Positions 7,202 through 15,913 of a stretch of DNA of 64,000 nt are shown here, piece after piece (the first letter of the stretch is position 1; every line of letters begins with the position of its first letter). The position numbers and the translations under genes were made by a program. Origin of the DNA: Bin87 sp965203855 (GTDB lineage: Bacteria; Chloroflexota; Dehalococcoidia; Lucifugimonadales; UBA3495); NCBI GenBank assembly GCA_965203855.1, contig CBDBDN010000008.1, forward strand, positions 248,001-312,000, in the 5' to 3' direction. The notes beneath the pieces were generated by a model that did no database searches, had not been told where the DNA came from, and worked only from the letters and a program-made list of their open reading frames with translations.

Positions 7202-8101
7202 TCAGTGCGGCATTTGGGCCGGCTCGCGGTGGTAGTAGCTGCCGCCGTCCTGCTCCAAGATGCGTTCCAGCTCGGCGGCGCGGCGGTTGATGGTGTCCAT
7301 AATGGCCGGGGGGATGCCGGCGTGTTCGTTGACATAGTTGCTCAGCAGTTCCAACTCGTCGAAACCCTGGAAGCAGTCCACAATGCCGCGCAGGGCGGGC
7401 GAAAAGAACTGCGTCTCTGGCCCCACGCCCCGGCCAACTGAGAAGTGGTACACATACTTGAGGTTGTCTTTCAGGTAGCGCAGCACCGGAAAGAAGTCGC
7501 TGTCGCCGGATACCAGCACGGCGGCGTCAAAGCTGTGCATCTTGGCGATCATGTCCACGGCGATGCCGATGTCCACGCCCTTTTCGCCGACCTGCGTACC
7601 CTGATACACGATGTTGCCGTCGTAGTCGTAATCCAGCCGGTAGGGGCGGAAAGGATGCACGACATACTGGCCGACGTACTTGAACTCCAGGAAGTTGGTG
7701 TTCTGCTGGATTTCCTCAAAGACGGATTTGCGGAGCTGGTGGAAGCGGCGGAATTCGTGCTCGTACCAGTCCTGGGCTTTCTGGACAATCAGTTCCGTGG
7801 TCAGTTCGGGCATACGGGGGCCGACGTCGTCGACGATGCGCTGGGCGCGCCAGAGGTTGGCCGACCAGGGCGTGATGTTCTCGGCGTAGTACCAGTACAC
7901 GCGCACCAGCTGATGCTCCCAGCCGGTAATGTCGTCAAACTTGGCGAGGGCATCCTGAAAGAATTCCTGCCAGCGGAAATGTTTTTCGTCCAGCCGGTAT
8001 TCCGGGTTGTTGGGATGGGGCGGGTCGGAACGGAAATGAAAATCCCTGAGGTTGTGCCGGAAGTTCTGGCCGTCAACGAAAACGACTGTTTTCATAGTCA
8101 T
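7202..8101 (-). CDS. NYN-domain (LabA/PIN-like) putative nuclease
   Basis: 299 residues from ATG 8101, which has GGAG eight bases upstream. The NYN fold is shown by VVFVDGQNF at the start (first acidic residue), GEKGVDIGIAVDMIAKM near residue 175-190, and AAVLVSGDSDFFPVLRYL near residue 200, which together supply the metal-binding aspartates. NYN proteins are PIN-like ribonucleases. A roughly 100-residue insertion with many aromatic residues (WEHQLVRVYWYYAEN onward) separates the first and second motif. It stands alone, downstream of dapA on the same strand with a 230-base gap. Target RNA is unknown. Confidence 0.8.
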   Translation of the reverse strand: MTMKTVVFVDGQNFRHNLRDFHFRSDPPHPNNPEYRLDEKHFRWQEFFQDALAKFDDITGWEHQLVRVYWYYAENITPWSANLWRAQRIVDDVGPRMPELTTELIVQKAQDWYEHEFRRFHQLRKSVFEEIQQNTNFLEFKYVGQYVVHPFRPYRLDYDYDGNIVYQGTQVGEKGVDIGIAVDMIAKMHSFDAAVLVSGDSDFFPVLRYLKDNLKYVYHFSVGRGVGPETQFFSPALRGIVDCFQGFDELELLSNYVNEHAGIPPAIMDTINRRAAELERILEQDGGSYYHREPAQMPH

Positions 8102-8333
8102 AGCAGCACTCCTTGACAATGCGATGACGCGACGAATGCGATGATACGATGAATGCGCGCTAACGCCAATGCCGGCGCAGCGCGGTTTCCGCAGGGGCCG
8201 CCGCGCCGGCGGTGGGCCGGAAAGTTATGGCGGGGCGCCGGCTGGCGACGGGCAGCTGCGGGGACGGGACGTTATTTCCCGTCGGGGTTGGTCGGGGCAA
8301 TTCGGTTGTCGGGTTCGTTAGCCGGTCGGATGT

Positions 8334-9236
8334 TTAGTCGCGCGGCAGGGGGATGTCAATGTCGTAGCGTTCCAGCAGGGCGTCCAGCTGTGCGGCAACG
8401 GCGGCGTCCGGCGGAACGAGGGGCAGGCGGGGTTCGCCGACACAAAAGCCGGCCCGGTTCAGCCCGTACTTGACGGGTATGGGGTTGGACACGATGAACA
8501 GGCCCTTGAACAGATCCAGCAGGCGCAGATGTTCGGCGCCGGCCGCCTCAATGTCGCCCTCCAGCGTCAAGCCCATCATCTGCTTGATTTGTCTGCCGAT
8601 GAGATGGGCGGCCACGCTGACGACGCCGAACCCGCCCATTGACATTATGGAGAAAGTTTCGTCGTCGTTGCCGGACCAGACGCGAAAGTCGTCGGGAGTG
8701 TCCCGGATGACTTTGGCGATTTGCACCGGGTCGCTGCTGGCCTCTTTGATGCCGATGATGCCGTCAAGTTCGGCGAGGCGGACGGTAGTGTCGCTGGTCA
8801 TATTGAGGCTGGTGCGGCTGGGGACATTGTAGAGCATACTGGGCAGGGCGGTGCATTCGGCAAGGGCGCGGAAATGCCGATAGAGGCCCTCTTGCGGGGG
8901 CTTGTTGTAGGCGGGGACGGTAAGCAGCAGGGCGTCGGCGCCCACGCGTGCGGCCTCGCGGCTGAGCTCAATGGATGCGGCGGTGTTGTTGTCGCTGGCG
9001 CCGGCGATGACGGCGCCGCGGCTGCCGATAGCGTCTTTGACCTCGCCGTACAGGCGGGCTTTTTCGTCCATCGACAGGGCCGGGCCTTCGCCGGTGGTGC
9101 CGGTTACGACCAGGCCGTCGCTGCCGGAATCCAGCAGGGCGTTGGCCAGGCGTTTGGCCTGTCCGTAGTCCACGCTGCCCGCGGCGTCAAAGGGCGTAAC
9201 CATAGCGGTAATCAGGCGGCCAATTTCCGTAGGCAT
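8334..9236 (-). CDS. dapA: 4-hydroxy-tetrahydrodipicolinate synthase
   Basis: 300 residues, usual for the family. Condenses pyruvate with aspartate semialdehyde on the route to diaminopimelate and lysine. Marks: MVTPFDAAGSVD, GTTGEGPAL near residue 45 (substrate-binding TTGE), LYNVPSRT near 135 (catalytic Tyr), and GIIGIKEAS near 163 with the Schiff-base lysine; SGNDDETF follows. The start at 9236 has GGAGG upstream (the 9241-9255 region); a longer frame from 9320 lacks one. asd, which makes its substrate, lies upstream on the same strand, separated by a repeat-bearing gap of about 340 bases. The catalytic-site spread matches DapA, though related pyruvate aldolases cannot be fully excluded. 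Confidence 0.88.
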   Translation of the reverse strand: MPTEIGRLITAMVTPFDAAGSVDYGQAKRLANALLDSGSDGLVVTGTTGEGPALSMDEKARLYGEVKDAIGSRGAVIAGASDNNTAASIELSREAARVGADALLLTVPAYNKPPQEGLYRHFRALAECTALPSMLYNVPSRTSLNMTSDTTVRLAELDGIIGIKEASSDPVQIAKVIRDTPDDFRVWSGNDDETFSIMSMGGFGVVSVAAHLIGRQIKQMMGLTLEGDIEAAGAEHLRLLDLFKGLFIVSNPIPVKYGLNRAGFCVGEPRLPLVPPDAAVAAQLDALLERYDIDIPLPRD

Positions 9237-9340
9237 AACAGGTCCCTCCTCCTGGGCAGTTGGGAGGCAGTGCGCCGAATGAAAAGATGTATCGATCAGC
9301 TCAGCCCGCGCCGACTGCAATGTACCAGTGTATTCAGCGC

Positions 9341-9346
9341 ATTATA
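9341..9346 (-). promoter_or_regulatory. -10 box (TATAAT) upstream of dapA
   Basis: TATAAT on the minus strand about 105 bases before the dapA start. A small inverted repeat (CCCGC/GCGGG, 9366-9378) lies just upstream. No convincing -35 box. Confidence 0.4.
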
Positions 9347-9384
9347 CACACTTGGTCAACCCTTGCCCGCAATGCGGGAATAAG

Positions 9385-9578
9385 GGCATGGATGGACGGG
9401 ATGGGGGAGATTTTGGGTCTGATCCGGGGGTTGGATTCCGGCTTGCGCCGGAATGACGGTTGAGGGGGTTGGGAATGACGGTTAAAGGGGTTGGAATGGC
9501 GGTTAGGTTGCGGGAGTGATGGCATGGATGGACAGGATGGACGGGATTTTGGTTTTTCATTCGGGGGATGAATGGGGA
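9385..9578. repeat. Mini-repeat and GGAATGACGG repeats between asd and dapA
   Basis: Contains the GGCATGGATGGACGGGATGG mini-repeat twice (about 9387-9410 and 9520-9550), one TTCCGGC-TTGC-GCCGGAA hairpin near 9433-9460, and two stray GGAATG(A/G)CGGTTA units. No gene seen. Confidence 0.75.
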
Positions 9579-10631
9579 TTAGGTTTGCTGGCCGTGGACT
9601 TGGCTTTTGGCGGCGGCGGTTGCGGCGATTTGGAGGGCGTTGAGGGCGGCGCCTTTGACCAGGTTGTCGGTTACGATCCACAGGGCGAGGCCGTTGGGGT
9701 GGGAGGCGTCGCGGCGGATGCGGCCGATGAATACGGCGTCGTGGCCGGCGGCGGCTATGGGCATTGGGTAGCGCTGCGCTGCGGGGTCGTCCTGGACGAT
9801 TACGCCGGGCATTTGGGTTAGCAGGTCGCGGGCGTCGTCGGGGGAAACGGGGGCGTCGAATTCCAGGTGGGCGGCGACGCAGTGGGATACGAAAACCGGA
9901 ACGCGCACGCAGGTAGCAGACACGGCCAGAGTTGGGGCGTGCAGGATCTTGCGGCTTTCGTCAATCATCTTTTGTTCCTCACGGGTGTAGCCGGATTCGG
10001 TGAAGGCGTCGATGTGGGGATAGACGTTGAAAGCGATTTGCTGGGGGTGGGCGATGGGCGCGGCGGGGCCGCCGTGCATAACGGTGCGGGTTTGGTGGCG
10101 GAGTTCGTCCATTGCGGCGCCGCCGGCGCCGGAAACGGACTGATAGGTGTCGGCGACGATGCGGCGGATGGCGGCGAGTTGGCGCAGGGGGTGGGCCGCC
10201 ATCACGAGGGGCGTCGTGGAGCAGTTGGGGATGGACACGATGCCGTTGTGCCAGTCCAGGTCGGCGGCGTTGACTTCGGGCACGACGAGCGGGACGGAGG
10301 GTTCCATACGGAAGGCGCTGGAGTCGTCAATGACCATTGCGCCGGCGGCGGCGGCGGCCGGCCCAAACCTGCGGGAGGCTTCGGTGCTGGCGGAGATGAA
10401 AGCGATGTCTACGTCGTCAAAAGAGTGGTCGTCGGTTTCGGCCACGGTGAAGGTTTTGCCGTTGACCGTGATTTGGCGGCCGGCGGAACGCTTGGAGGCA
10501 AGCAGTTTCAGTCCGGTGTGCTTGGGGTAACGTTCGGCGATCAGCCGCAGAGTTTCCTGGCCTACGGCGCCGGTTGCGCCGACGATGGCGATGTTCAGAC
10601 CGTGCAGTTCGGCAACGACTTGGGATTCCAT
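9579..10631 (-). CDS. asd: Aspartate-semialdehyde dehydrogenase
   Basis: 350 residues. Reduces aspartyl phosphate to aspartate semialdehyde with NADPH, the branch point to lysine, threonine and methionine. The N-terminal NADP-binding GATGAVGQE is near residue 18; SIPNCSTTP near 133 holds the catalytic cysteine; the RVPVFVSHC segment holds the active-site histidine; YQSVSGAG follows the cysteine as in the family. Start at 10631 has AGGAG five bases upstream. The upstream gap carries repeats; dapA lies downstream on the same strand. Confidence 0.93.
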   Translation of the reverse strand: MESQVVAELHGLNIAIVGATGAVGQETLRLIAERYPKHTGLKLLASKRSAGRQITVNGKTFTVAETDDHSFDDVDIAFISASTEASRRFGPAAAAAGAMVIDDSSAFRMEPSVPLVVPEVNAADLDWHNGIVSIPNCSTTPLVMAAHPLRQLAAIRRIVADTYQSVSGAGGAAMDELRHQTRTVMHGGPAAPIAHPQQIAFNVYPHIDAFTESGYTREEQKMIDESRKILHAPTLAVSATCVRVPVFVSHCVAAHLEFDAPVSPDDARDLLTQMPGVIVQDDPAAQRYPMPIAAAGHDAVFIGRIRRDASHPNGLALWIVTDNLVKGAALNALQIAATAAAKSQVHGQQT

Positions 10632-10737
10632 AACGCTCCTGGGGGTTTGAGGACGATAGACGGGCGGGTAGTCGGATGGTTAAGGTTACACCCGGCGGGG
10701 TTTGGCGTCTATATGGGCGATAGCGGCGGGAGATGGG

Positions 10738-10910
10738 GTAATGGCATGGATGAACAGGATGGAGGGGATTTTGGGGATTGCCTGGGGGCTGGATTCCGGC
10801 TTGCGCCGGAATGACGGTTGGGGGGGATTGGAATGACGGTTTGGGGGGGATTGGGATGATGGTTTGGGGGGTTGGATTCCGGCTTGGGCCGGGATGACGG
10901 TGAATATGCC
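10738..10910. repeat. Mini-repeat and GGAATGACGG hairpins upstream of asd
   Basis: The gap 10632-11014 holds an ATGGCATGGATGAACAGGAT mini-repeat, a TTCCGGC-TTGC-GCCGGAA hairpin (about 10795-10815), two spaced GGAATGACGGT copies with 20-base spacing, and a variant hairpin with a TTGG loop near 10877. No gene seen. Confidence 0.75.
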
Positions 10911-11014
10911 TATATGCCCTAGCGTAAGCGGCGGCAATCCGGTATTATTGCGGGATATTGCGACGGGGTTTCGTTGGGCTTTGCCGCCCCGCCGGCGCGA
11001 GGGGGACAGGAAAT

Positions 11015-12490
11015 ATGGCGTCAAAATCGGCAGCGCAAGTGGGCGCGCCGCTCTATTTCGGCTGGTACATCGTTGCCACCTGCTTTTTCGTAGCCTTTCT
11101 GTCCATACCGGGGCGGCAGGGGTTCGGGCTGTTCGTTACCGAAATGGAGCCTACCTTTGGCTGGGATCGGTCGGATATATCGTGGGTGGGTTCCATCGGG
11201 TTCCTGATTAATGGGGCGATGCAGCCGCTGATGGGGGCTTTGTTTGACCGCTACGGGCCGCGCCGGGTGTTCGGGTTCGGGCTGGCGGTGATGGGACTGG
11301 CGATAATGAGCCTGGCGTTCATTATGGACCTGGATTATATGCTGAACCTGGGGTTCGCGCGCGTTCCGCTGGATCTGCTGTGGTTCATTGCGGTGTTCTC
11401 CATAGTGGTGAATACCTGCCTGAGCGCGGCGTCGATCACGAATATGCTGGCGCTGGTGGTGCGGTGGTTTCGGCGCAAGCGGAGCAAGGCGACGGCGCTG
11501 GCGGCGTGCGGAACTTCGATTGGCGGGCTGCTGACCATTCCTTTTGCGGCTTATATGATGCGCTATATTGACGCGTCGGATTTTGCCATTGGCGGCGTGG
11601 AGCTGGCGGGCTGGCGCGCGGTGTGGTTCGTGCTGGGGATGATTGTCATTTTGATAGCGGCGCCGCTGGCGGTATTTTTCCTGCGTCCCAGCCCGGAAGC
11701 GATGGGGCTGAACCCGGACGGGGATCCCAACCCGGAGGATTTGCCGGCGGGGAGCGCGCCGGCGGCCCGTCTCCAGGGCGCTTACGAAGTGAACAGCTGG
11801 CGGCAGTGCTTTAAATCGCCGCCGATGTGGCAGCTGTCGGGCGCCTATGTGGTCTGCGGCATTACAACCGGGCTGTTGAGCATTCACTTTATCCCGTATG
11901 CCGAGGATGTGCTGCCGGAGACGGTCAACTTTCTGGGCGGCGTCTGGGATGAAAAGGTGTTCGCCGGGCTGGTGTTCGGGATAATGACGGGGCTGAATGC
12001 GCTGGGCGTCATCATTACGGGGTTTATGGGGGATCGGCTGCGGCGCAAGAATGTGCTGACGGTGGTGTACGCCACGCGGGGTTTGGCGTTTATGGCGCTG
12101 GTGTTCCTGCCGATGTACGGGTACGGGATGGCGGGGCTGATCGCGTTTGCGCTGCTGTCGGGGATGTCGTGGGTAGCCAGCGTGCCGCTGACTTCGACAT
12201 TGACGGCGGATGTGTACGGGTTTCGGGCATTGGGAACGATAAGCGGGTGGGTATTTTTTGCCCATCAGATAGGGTCGTTTGCGAGCATCCAGCTGGCGGG
12301 TTATATGTATGACTGGCTGGGGAGCTACACCATCCCGTTCCTGATTGCGGGGCTGACGCTGATACCGGCGAGCATAGCGGCGTACAGCATCAACGAGTAC
12401 CGCTATTCCGGGCGGTACAACAGCGCGCCGGCGGCATCTCCGCAGCTGGCGACGGCGGGGGCCGGCGGCGGCGGGGTGCGGAGCTACTAG
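11015..12490 (+). CDS. MFS transporter (monocarboxylate/oxalate-formate antiporter type)
   Basis: 491 residues with about twelve membrane helices in two halves separated by a cytoplasmic loop near residues 220-260 (SPEAMGLNPDGDPNPEDLPA). The opening YFGWYIVATCFFVAFLSIPGRQGFGLF and the loop GALFDRYGPRRVFGFG (the MFS signature between helices 2 and 3) place it in the OFA/monocarboxylate branch. Start at 11015 follows GGACAGGAAAT; an in-frame GTG or ATG at 10958 lacks a ribosome site. Substrate is probably a small organic acid, but that is inference. A small membrane gene follows 90 bases on. Confidence 0.85.
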   Translation: MASKSAAQVGAPLYFGWYIVATCFFVAFLSIPGRQGFGLFVTEMEPTFGWDRSDISWVGSIGFLINGAMQPLMGALFDRYGPRRVFGFGLAVMGLAIMSLAFIMDLDYMLNLGFARVPLDLLWFIAVFSIVVNTCLSAASITNMLALVVRWFRRKRSKATALAACGTSIGGLLTIPFAAYMMRYIDASDFAIGGVELAGWRAVWFVLGMIVILIAAPLAVFFLRPSPEAMGLNPDGDPNPEDLPAGSAPAARLQGAYEVNSWRQCFKSPPMWQLSGAYVVCGITTGLLSIHFIPYAEDVLPETVNFLGGVWDEKVFAGLVFGIMTGLNALGVIITGFMGDRLRRKNVLTVVYATRGLAFMALVFLPMYGYGMAGLIAFALLSGMSWVASVPLTSTLTADVYGFRALGTISGWVFFAHQIGSFASIQLAGYMYDWLGSYTIPFLIAGLTLIPASIAAYSINEYRYSGRYNSAPAASPQLATAGAGGGGVRSY

Positions 12491-12579
12491 GCGGCGTACC
12501 ATTCCAAACCGTTCCGTACCGTTTCTATCCGGGCCCGGCCGGCCAAGCCAGACCGGCCGGATAACCGGCGGAGGGGAGG

Positions 12580-12822
12580 ATGATGATGATGGCCGGCATC
12601 ATCGCAATCGCAAAAGGGCTGGTACTGGCGGTGCTGGGGCGGCATCATGGGGAAGCGGATCCTACGCTGCTCCAGTGGATAATGAATGCCGTCAGCCATA
12701 TCCTGCTGGATACCTGGGGTTTTACGGAGCTGACGGTGGTGGTAATCATCGGGATGATCATACTGGCGATACCGGCGCTGATAGTGCTGACTTACTGGGC
12801 GAGCAACCGGCGGGCGCGGTAG
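12580..12822 (+). CDS. Small membrane protein
   Basis: 80 residues or slightly fewer: four consecutive ATG codons (12580-12591) follow the strong ribosome site GAGGGGAGG ending at 12579, so the third or fourth ATG is best spaced. One amphipathic segment (IIAIAKGLVLAVLG), then a clear C-terminal membrane helix (LTVVVIIGMIILAIPALIVLTYW) and a basic tail. It may be cotranscribed with the MFS gene. No family recognised. Confidence 0.6.
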   Translation: MMMMAGIIAIAKGLVLAVLGRHHGEADPTLLQWIMNAVSHILLDTWGFTELTVVVIIGMIILAIPALIVLTYWASNRRAR

Positions 12823-12825
12823 GTT

Positions 12826-12870
12826 TTTACACCGATGGACAGGATGGATAGGATTTTGGGATTTCACTAT
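12826..12870. repeat. ACACCGATGGACAGGATGG mini-repeat
   Basis: TTTTTACACCGATGGACAGG at 12826-12845 continues into GATGG-ATAGG-ATTTTGGG. The same string flanks the structured repeat (about 1250 and, inverted, 51300-51335) and occurs near 60340 inverted. Confidence 0.75.
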
Positions 12871-13057
12871 GGGGATGTGCAGGGATATGGGAGAGGGCCA
12901 ATGCGCCGGGCGCTGCCGTAAAACTTGCCGGCTTATCCGGCGTATGGTAAGTTGACTGCCGCTATCAATATCAAATCGTATGCGCCGCGCCGGGCGTCGG
13001 CTTGGCGGCGCAGCGTCTTACACCATCCGCATCGCGAACTAGTTAAGGAGCATCCCC

Positions 13058-14095
13058 GTGGATCCGCTGCTTGAAGTGAAAAACCTCCAGACCTACTTCT
13101 TTACCTACGAAGGCGTAGTGAAGGCGGTTGACGACATTACCTACGAAGTGCTGCCCGGCGAAACGCTGGGACTGGTCGGCGAAAGCGGCTGCGGCAAGAG
13201 CGTCAGCGCCCTGTCGCTGATGCGGCTGATACCGGATCCGCCCGGCAAGACCATCGGCGGCGAAGTGCTGTTTGACGGCGAGAACATCCTGGAAGTGGAT
13301 ATGGACGATATGCGCCGTATCCGGGGCGGCAAAATGGCGATGGTGTTCCAGGAGCCGATGACTTCGCTCAACCCGGTGCTTACGCTGGAACGGCAGCTCA
13401 CCGAAACCATCCAGCTGCACCTGAACAAGTCGCGGGACGAAGCGCGCCGCGACGCCGTTGACCTGCTGGCCCGCGTGGGCATCCCCGACCCGGAACGGCG
13501 CATCCGGCAGTATCCGCACCAGTTCAGCGGCGGTATGCGCCAGCGCGTGATGATTGCCATGGCGCTCAGCTGCAATCCGCGGCTGATTATCGCCGACGAA
13601 CCTACAACGGCGCTGGATGTAACCATTCAAGCGCAGATTCTGGAGCTGATGAAGTCACTGACGCAGGATCTGGGCGTGGCGCTGATTATCATTACGCACA
13701 ACCTGGGGGTAGTGGCGCGCTACGCCGACCGGGTGAATGTGATGTACGCCGGCAAAATCATTGAGCGCGGCTCGGCCTACGAAATCTACACCAACCCGCG
13801 CCATCCCTATACGGTAGGGCTGCTGGATTCGGTGCCGCGCCTGGACCAGAGGCTGACCGATGAAACGGGGAACGCCGCCAAGCTGGTGCCGATTGAGGGG
13901 CAGCCGCCGGACTTGGTGAACCTGCCGCAGGGCTGCTCTTTCCGGGCGCGCTGCCGTTTTGCGGTGGACAAGTGCGTTACCGAAACGCCCCCGCTAATGC
14001 CGGTGCCGTCCGACGGGGAGGAGCCCCATGTGTCCGCCTGCTGGCAGACGGAAGCGCTGGGCGCGCAGGCGCTGACCTACGCCGCCGCGCGTTAG
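13058..14095 (+). CDS. Oligopeptide/dipeptide ABC transporter ATPase (OppD/DppD)
   Basis: 345 residues from GTG 13058, with AAGGAG seven bases upstream. Walker A GESGCGKS near residue 40, signature SGGMRQR near 155, Walker B LIIADEPTTALD near 175, switch histidine in IIITHNLG. The C-terminal part has the oligopeptide-binding CSFRARCRFAVDKC cysteine-rich stretch found in OppD/DppD. It drives peptide import with OppF. No permease or binding protein is adjacent; a binding lipoprotein is at 39985-41748. Confidence 0.9.
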   Translation: MDPLLEVKNLQTYFFTYEGVVKAVDDITYEVLPGETLGLVGESGCGKSVSALSLMRLIPDPPGKTIGGEVLFDGENILEVDMDDMRRIRGGKMAMVFQEPMTSLNPVLTLERQLTETIQLHLNKSRDEARRDAVDLLARVGIPDPERRIRQYPHQFSGGMRQRVMIAMALSCNPRLIIADEPTTALDVTIQAQILELMKSLTQDLGVALIIITHNLGVVARYADRVNVMYAGKIIERGSAYEIYTNPRHPYTVGLLDSVPRLDQRLTDETGNAAKLVPIEGQPPDLVNLPQGCSFRARCRFAVDKCVTETPPLMPVPSDGEEPHVSACWQTEALGAQALTYAAAR

Positions 14096-14221
14096 CCCGC
14101 ATAACGCCGCCGTTCCGCTCTGCGCTGAATTCTACCGTACCGCATCGCACCGCATCCATACCGCTATTTGCGGATTGACGCCGCCGGATCCGCTGCCGAA
14201 TCGCTGAGGAGAAACGCCGCT

Positions 14222-15262
14222 ATGACTACCGCCGAGATGCCGCAAACCGCCGCTGCCGCCGCCGGCCAGAACGATACGCTGCTGGATGTGCGCGGCCTCA
14301 AAATGTATTTCCCGGTTACCTCCGGGATTCTGTTCCAGCGCGCCGTAGCGCACATTAAGGCGGTGGACGATGTGAGTTTTACCGTCCGGCGCGGCGAAAC
14401 GCTGGGGCTGGTGGGCGAATCGGGCTGCGGCAAGACTACTACCGGACGCTGCATCCTGCGCCTCTACAAGCCCACCGGCGGCGAGATTAGGTTTGACGGC
14501 GTGGACATCGCGCAGGCGCGCACCAGCCAGATGCGGGCGATGCGCCGCCAAATGCAAATCATTTTCCAGGATCCGTACAGCTCGCTCAATCCCCGTATGA
14601 CCGCCGGCAACATTATCGGCGAGCCGCTGGCGGTGCACGGGCTGGTCGGCAACAAGCGGGAATACCGGGAACGGGTTGCCGAGCTGCTCAACAATGTGGG
14701 CCTCAATCCGTATATGGCCGACCGCTTTCCGCACGAGTTCAGCGGCGGCCAGCGCCAGCGCATCGGCGTCGCCCGCGCCTTGTCCGTGGACCCGTCGTTT
14801 ATCGTCTGCGACGAGCCGGTGTCCGCCCTGGATGTATCCATCCAGGCGCAGATTATCAACCTGCTGGAGGACTTGCAGGAGCAGTACAACCTTACCTACC
14901 TGTTCATCGCGCACGACCTGTCGGTAGTGCGGCACATCAGCGACCGGGTAGCGGTAATGTACCTGGGCAAGATGGTGGAAGTGGCCGACCGCAACGCCAT
15001 CTACGAAAACCCGCAGCATCCGTACACGCGGGCGCTGCTGTCGGCAGTTCCGATACCGGATCCGGTGCTGGACGCGCAGCGGGAACGCATCATTCTGTCG
15101 GGCGAAGTGCCCAGCCCGCTGAACCCGCCCTCCGGCTGCGTGTTCCATCCGCGCTGCCCCATCGCCACGGACGACTGCAACCGCGTCATACCGGAGGCCC
15201 GGGCAGTGCTGCCCGACCACATCGCCGCCTGCATCAATGTGCCGGGCTACGGCAGTTATTGA
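14222..15262 (+). CDS. Oligopeptide/dipeptide ABC transporter ATPase (OppF/DppF)
   Basis: 346 residues from ATG 14222, ten bases after GAGGAG; an upstream in-frame start at 14168 lacks a site. Walker A GESGCGKTT near 65, signature SGGQRQR near 180, Walker B FIVCDEPVSALD, and FIAHDLSVV with the switch histidine. The tail keeps CVFHPRCPIATDDC, the usual OppF cysteine cluster. Pairs with the preceding OppD to form the ATPase heterodimer. A strong terminator follows 52 bases after the stop, so the operon ends here without permease genes. Confidence 0.9.
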   Translation: MTTAEMPQTAAAAAGQNDTLLDVRGLKMYFPVTSGILFQRAVAHIKAVDDVSFTVRRGETLGLVGESGCGKTTTGRCILRLYKPTGGEIRFDGVDIAQARTSQMRAMRRQMQIIFQDPYSSLNPRMTAGNIIGEPLAVHGLVGNKREYRERVAELLNNVGLNPYMADRFPHEFSGGQRQRIGVARALSVDPSFIVCDEPVSALDVSIQAQIINLLEDLQEQYNLTYLFIAHDLSVVRHISDRVAVMYLGKMVEVADRNAIYENPQHPYTRALLSAVPIPDPVLDAQRERIILSGEVPSPLNPPSGCVFHPRCPIATDDCNRVIPEARAVLPDHIAACINVPGYGSY

Positions 15263-15314
15263 CCGACGACCGTATCCGGCAGCGCCCGAATTAGGGCTGG
15301 CGGGTTCGGATATA

Positions 15315-15352
15315 GACGGAGCCGGCAGAGTCGGCTCCGTCGCAATGTTTTT
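15315..15352 (+). terminator. Rho-independent terminator of the opp ATPase operon
   Basis: Perfect 10-bp stem GACGGAGCCG / CGGCTCCGTC (15315-15324 and 15332-15341, loop GCAGAGT), then GCAATGTTTTT. It lies just beyond the OppF stop. Confidence 0.88.
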
Positions 15353-15380
15353 GACAGATTCTGCCGCCGGGGGTTACTCT
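15351..15380 (+). promoter_or_regulatory. Possible promoter for the small membrane gene cluster
   Basis: TTGACA at 15351-15356 overlaps the end of the terminator T-run; TACTCT follows after 18 bases. Just downstream GGGGTTACTCTGCAA occurs twice in tandem (about 15370 and 15387), possibly an operator or a duplicated start region. Confidence 0.4.
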
Positions 15381-15419
15381 GCAATAGGGGTTACTCTGCA
15401 AGTTAGGAGGCGCAGGGCT

Positions 15420-15623
15420 ATGTGGGATCGCATTTTTCTGATTTCGGTAGTGGTGTACTTCATCGGGGTACTGATCATGCTGGCGAGTCATTTTCTGGCG
15501 CCCGGCTGGGGGCCGGTTCCGGTGGCGGTGGGGGCATTCATCGCTGGATTTGGCGGCCTGGCTTGCGTAGTATCCGGCTTGGTGCTGATACTGACCACGC
15601 CAATGCCGGGCAGCACCCGGTGA
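15420..15623 (+). CDS. Small membrane protein, member 1 of a local paralog pair
   Basis: 67 residues from ATG 15420 with TAGGAGG ten bases upstream. Two hydrophobic helices joined by a PGW turn: MWDRIFL, then LAPGWGPVPVAVGA, then a second helix. It aligns along its whole length with the protein at 15914-16123 (shared MW.RIFL, PGW, PVGA, G..G.A, SG.V.IL). The stop codon overlaps the GTG start of the next gene (GTGA). Function unknown. Confidence 0.65.
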   Translation: MWDRIFLISVVVYFIGVLIMLASHFLAPGWGPVPVAVGAFIAGFGGLACVVSGLVLILTTPMPGSTR

Positions 15624-15838
15624 AGTTCTACTTCGCAGCGGCGCGGGTGATATTAGTTGCGCTGTCGCTGCTGGTGGCCTTTACGATTATCGGCGGGATT
15701 GTGATAATCGCAGTTTCGCTGTTGCGCGGATATTTCGACTTGGACAGGATTCTGGCGATCCTGGGCGTGTTTGGCGGCATCCCGTTATGGGTCGTCATCA
15801 GCATCCTGTGGCGCTGGGTAAATAAAAGGCTGCGCTAG
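15620..15838 (+). CDS. Small two-helix membrane protein
   Basis: 72 residues from GTG 15620, whose last two bases form part of the previous stop (GTGA overlap), a classic coupling arrangement. Two long hydrophobic stretches (ARVILVALSLLVAFTIIGG and ILAILGVFGGIPLWVVISIL) flank a short charged loop YFDLDR; the tail WRWVNKRLR is basic, so the C-terminus should be inside. No family recognised. Its place between two paralogous tiny membrane proteins suggests a common membrane assembly, which is inference. Confidence 0.55.
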   Translation: MKFYFAAARVILVALSLLVAFTIIGGIVIIAVSLLRGYFDLDRILAILGVFGGIPLWVVISILWRWVNKRLR

Positions 15839-15913
15839 ATAGCCTGCCCAGTCCACGCTTCGGCCAACTACTGCTGATTAGAACTGCGCTTTCAGAAAAC
15901 CAGTTGGTCGGCT

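Noticed and set aside
8153..8473. 106-residue plus-strand frame between the NYN and dapA genes
   Set aside because: Arg/Gly/Ala-rich, overlaps the dapA end, no ribosome site or domain.
9867..10814. 315-residue plus-strand frame opposite asd
   Set aside because: Gly/Val-rich antisense shadow of asd; the asd motifs are clear on the other strand.
11021..12502. 493-residue minus-strand frame opposite the MFS gene
   Set aside because: Composition is Arg/His/Gln-rich, as expected for the antisense of a membrane protein; no domain seen.
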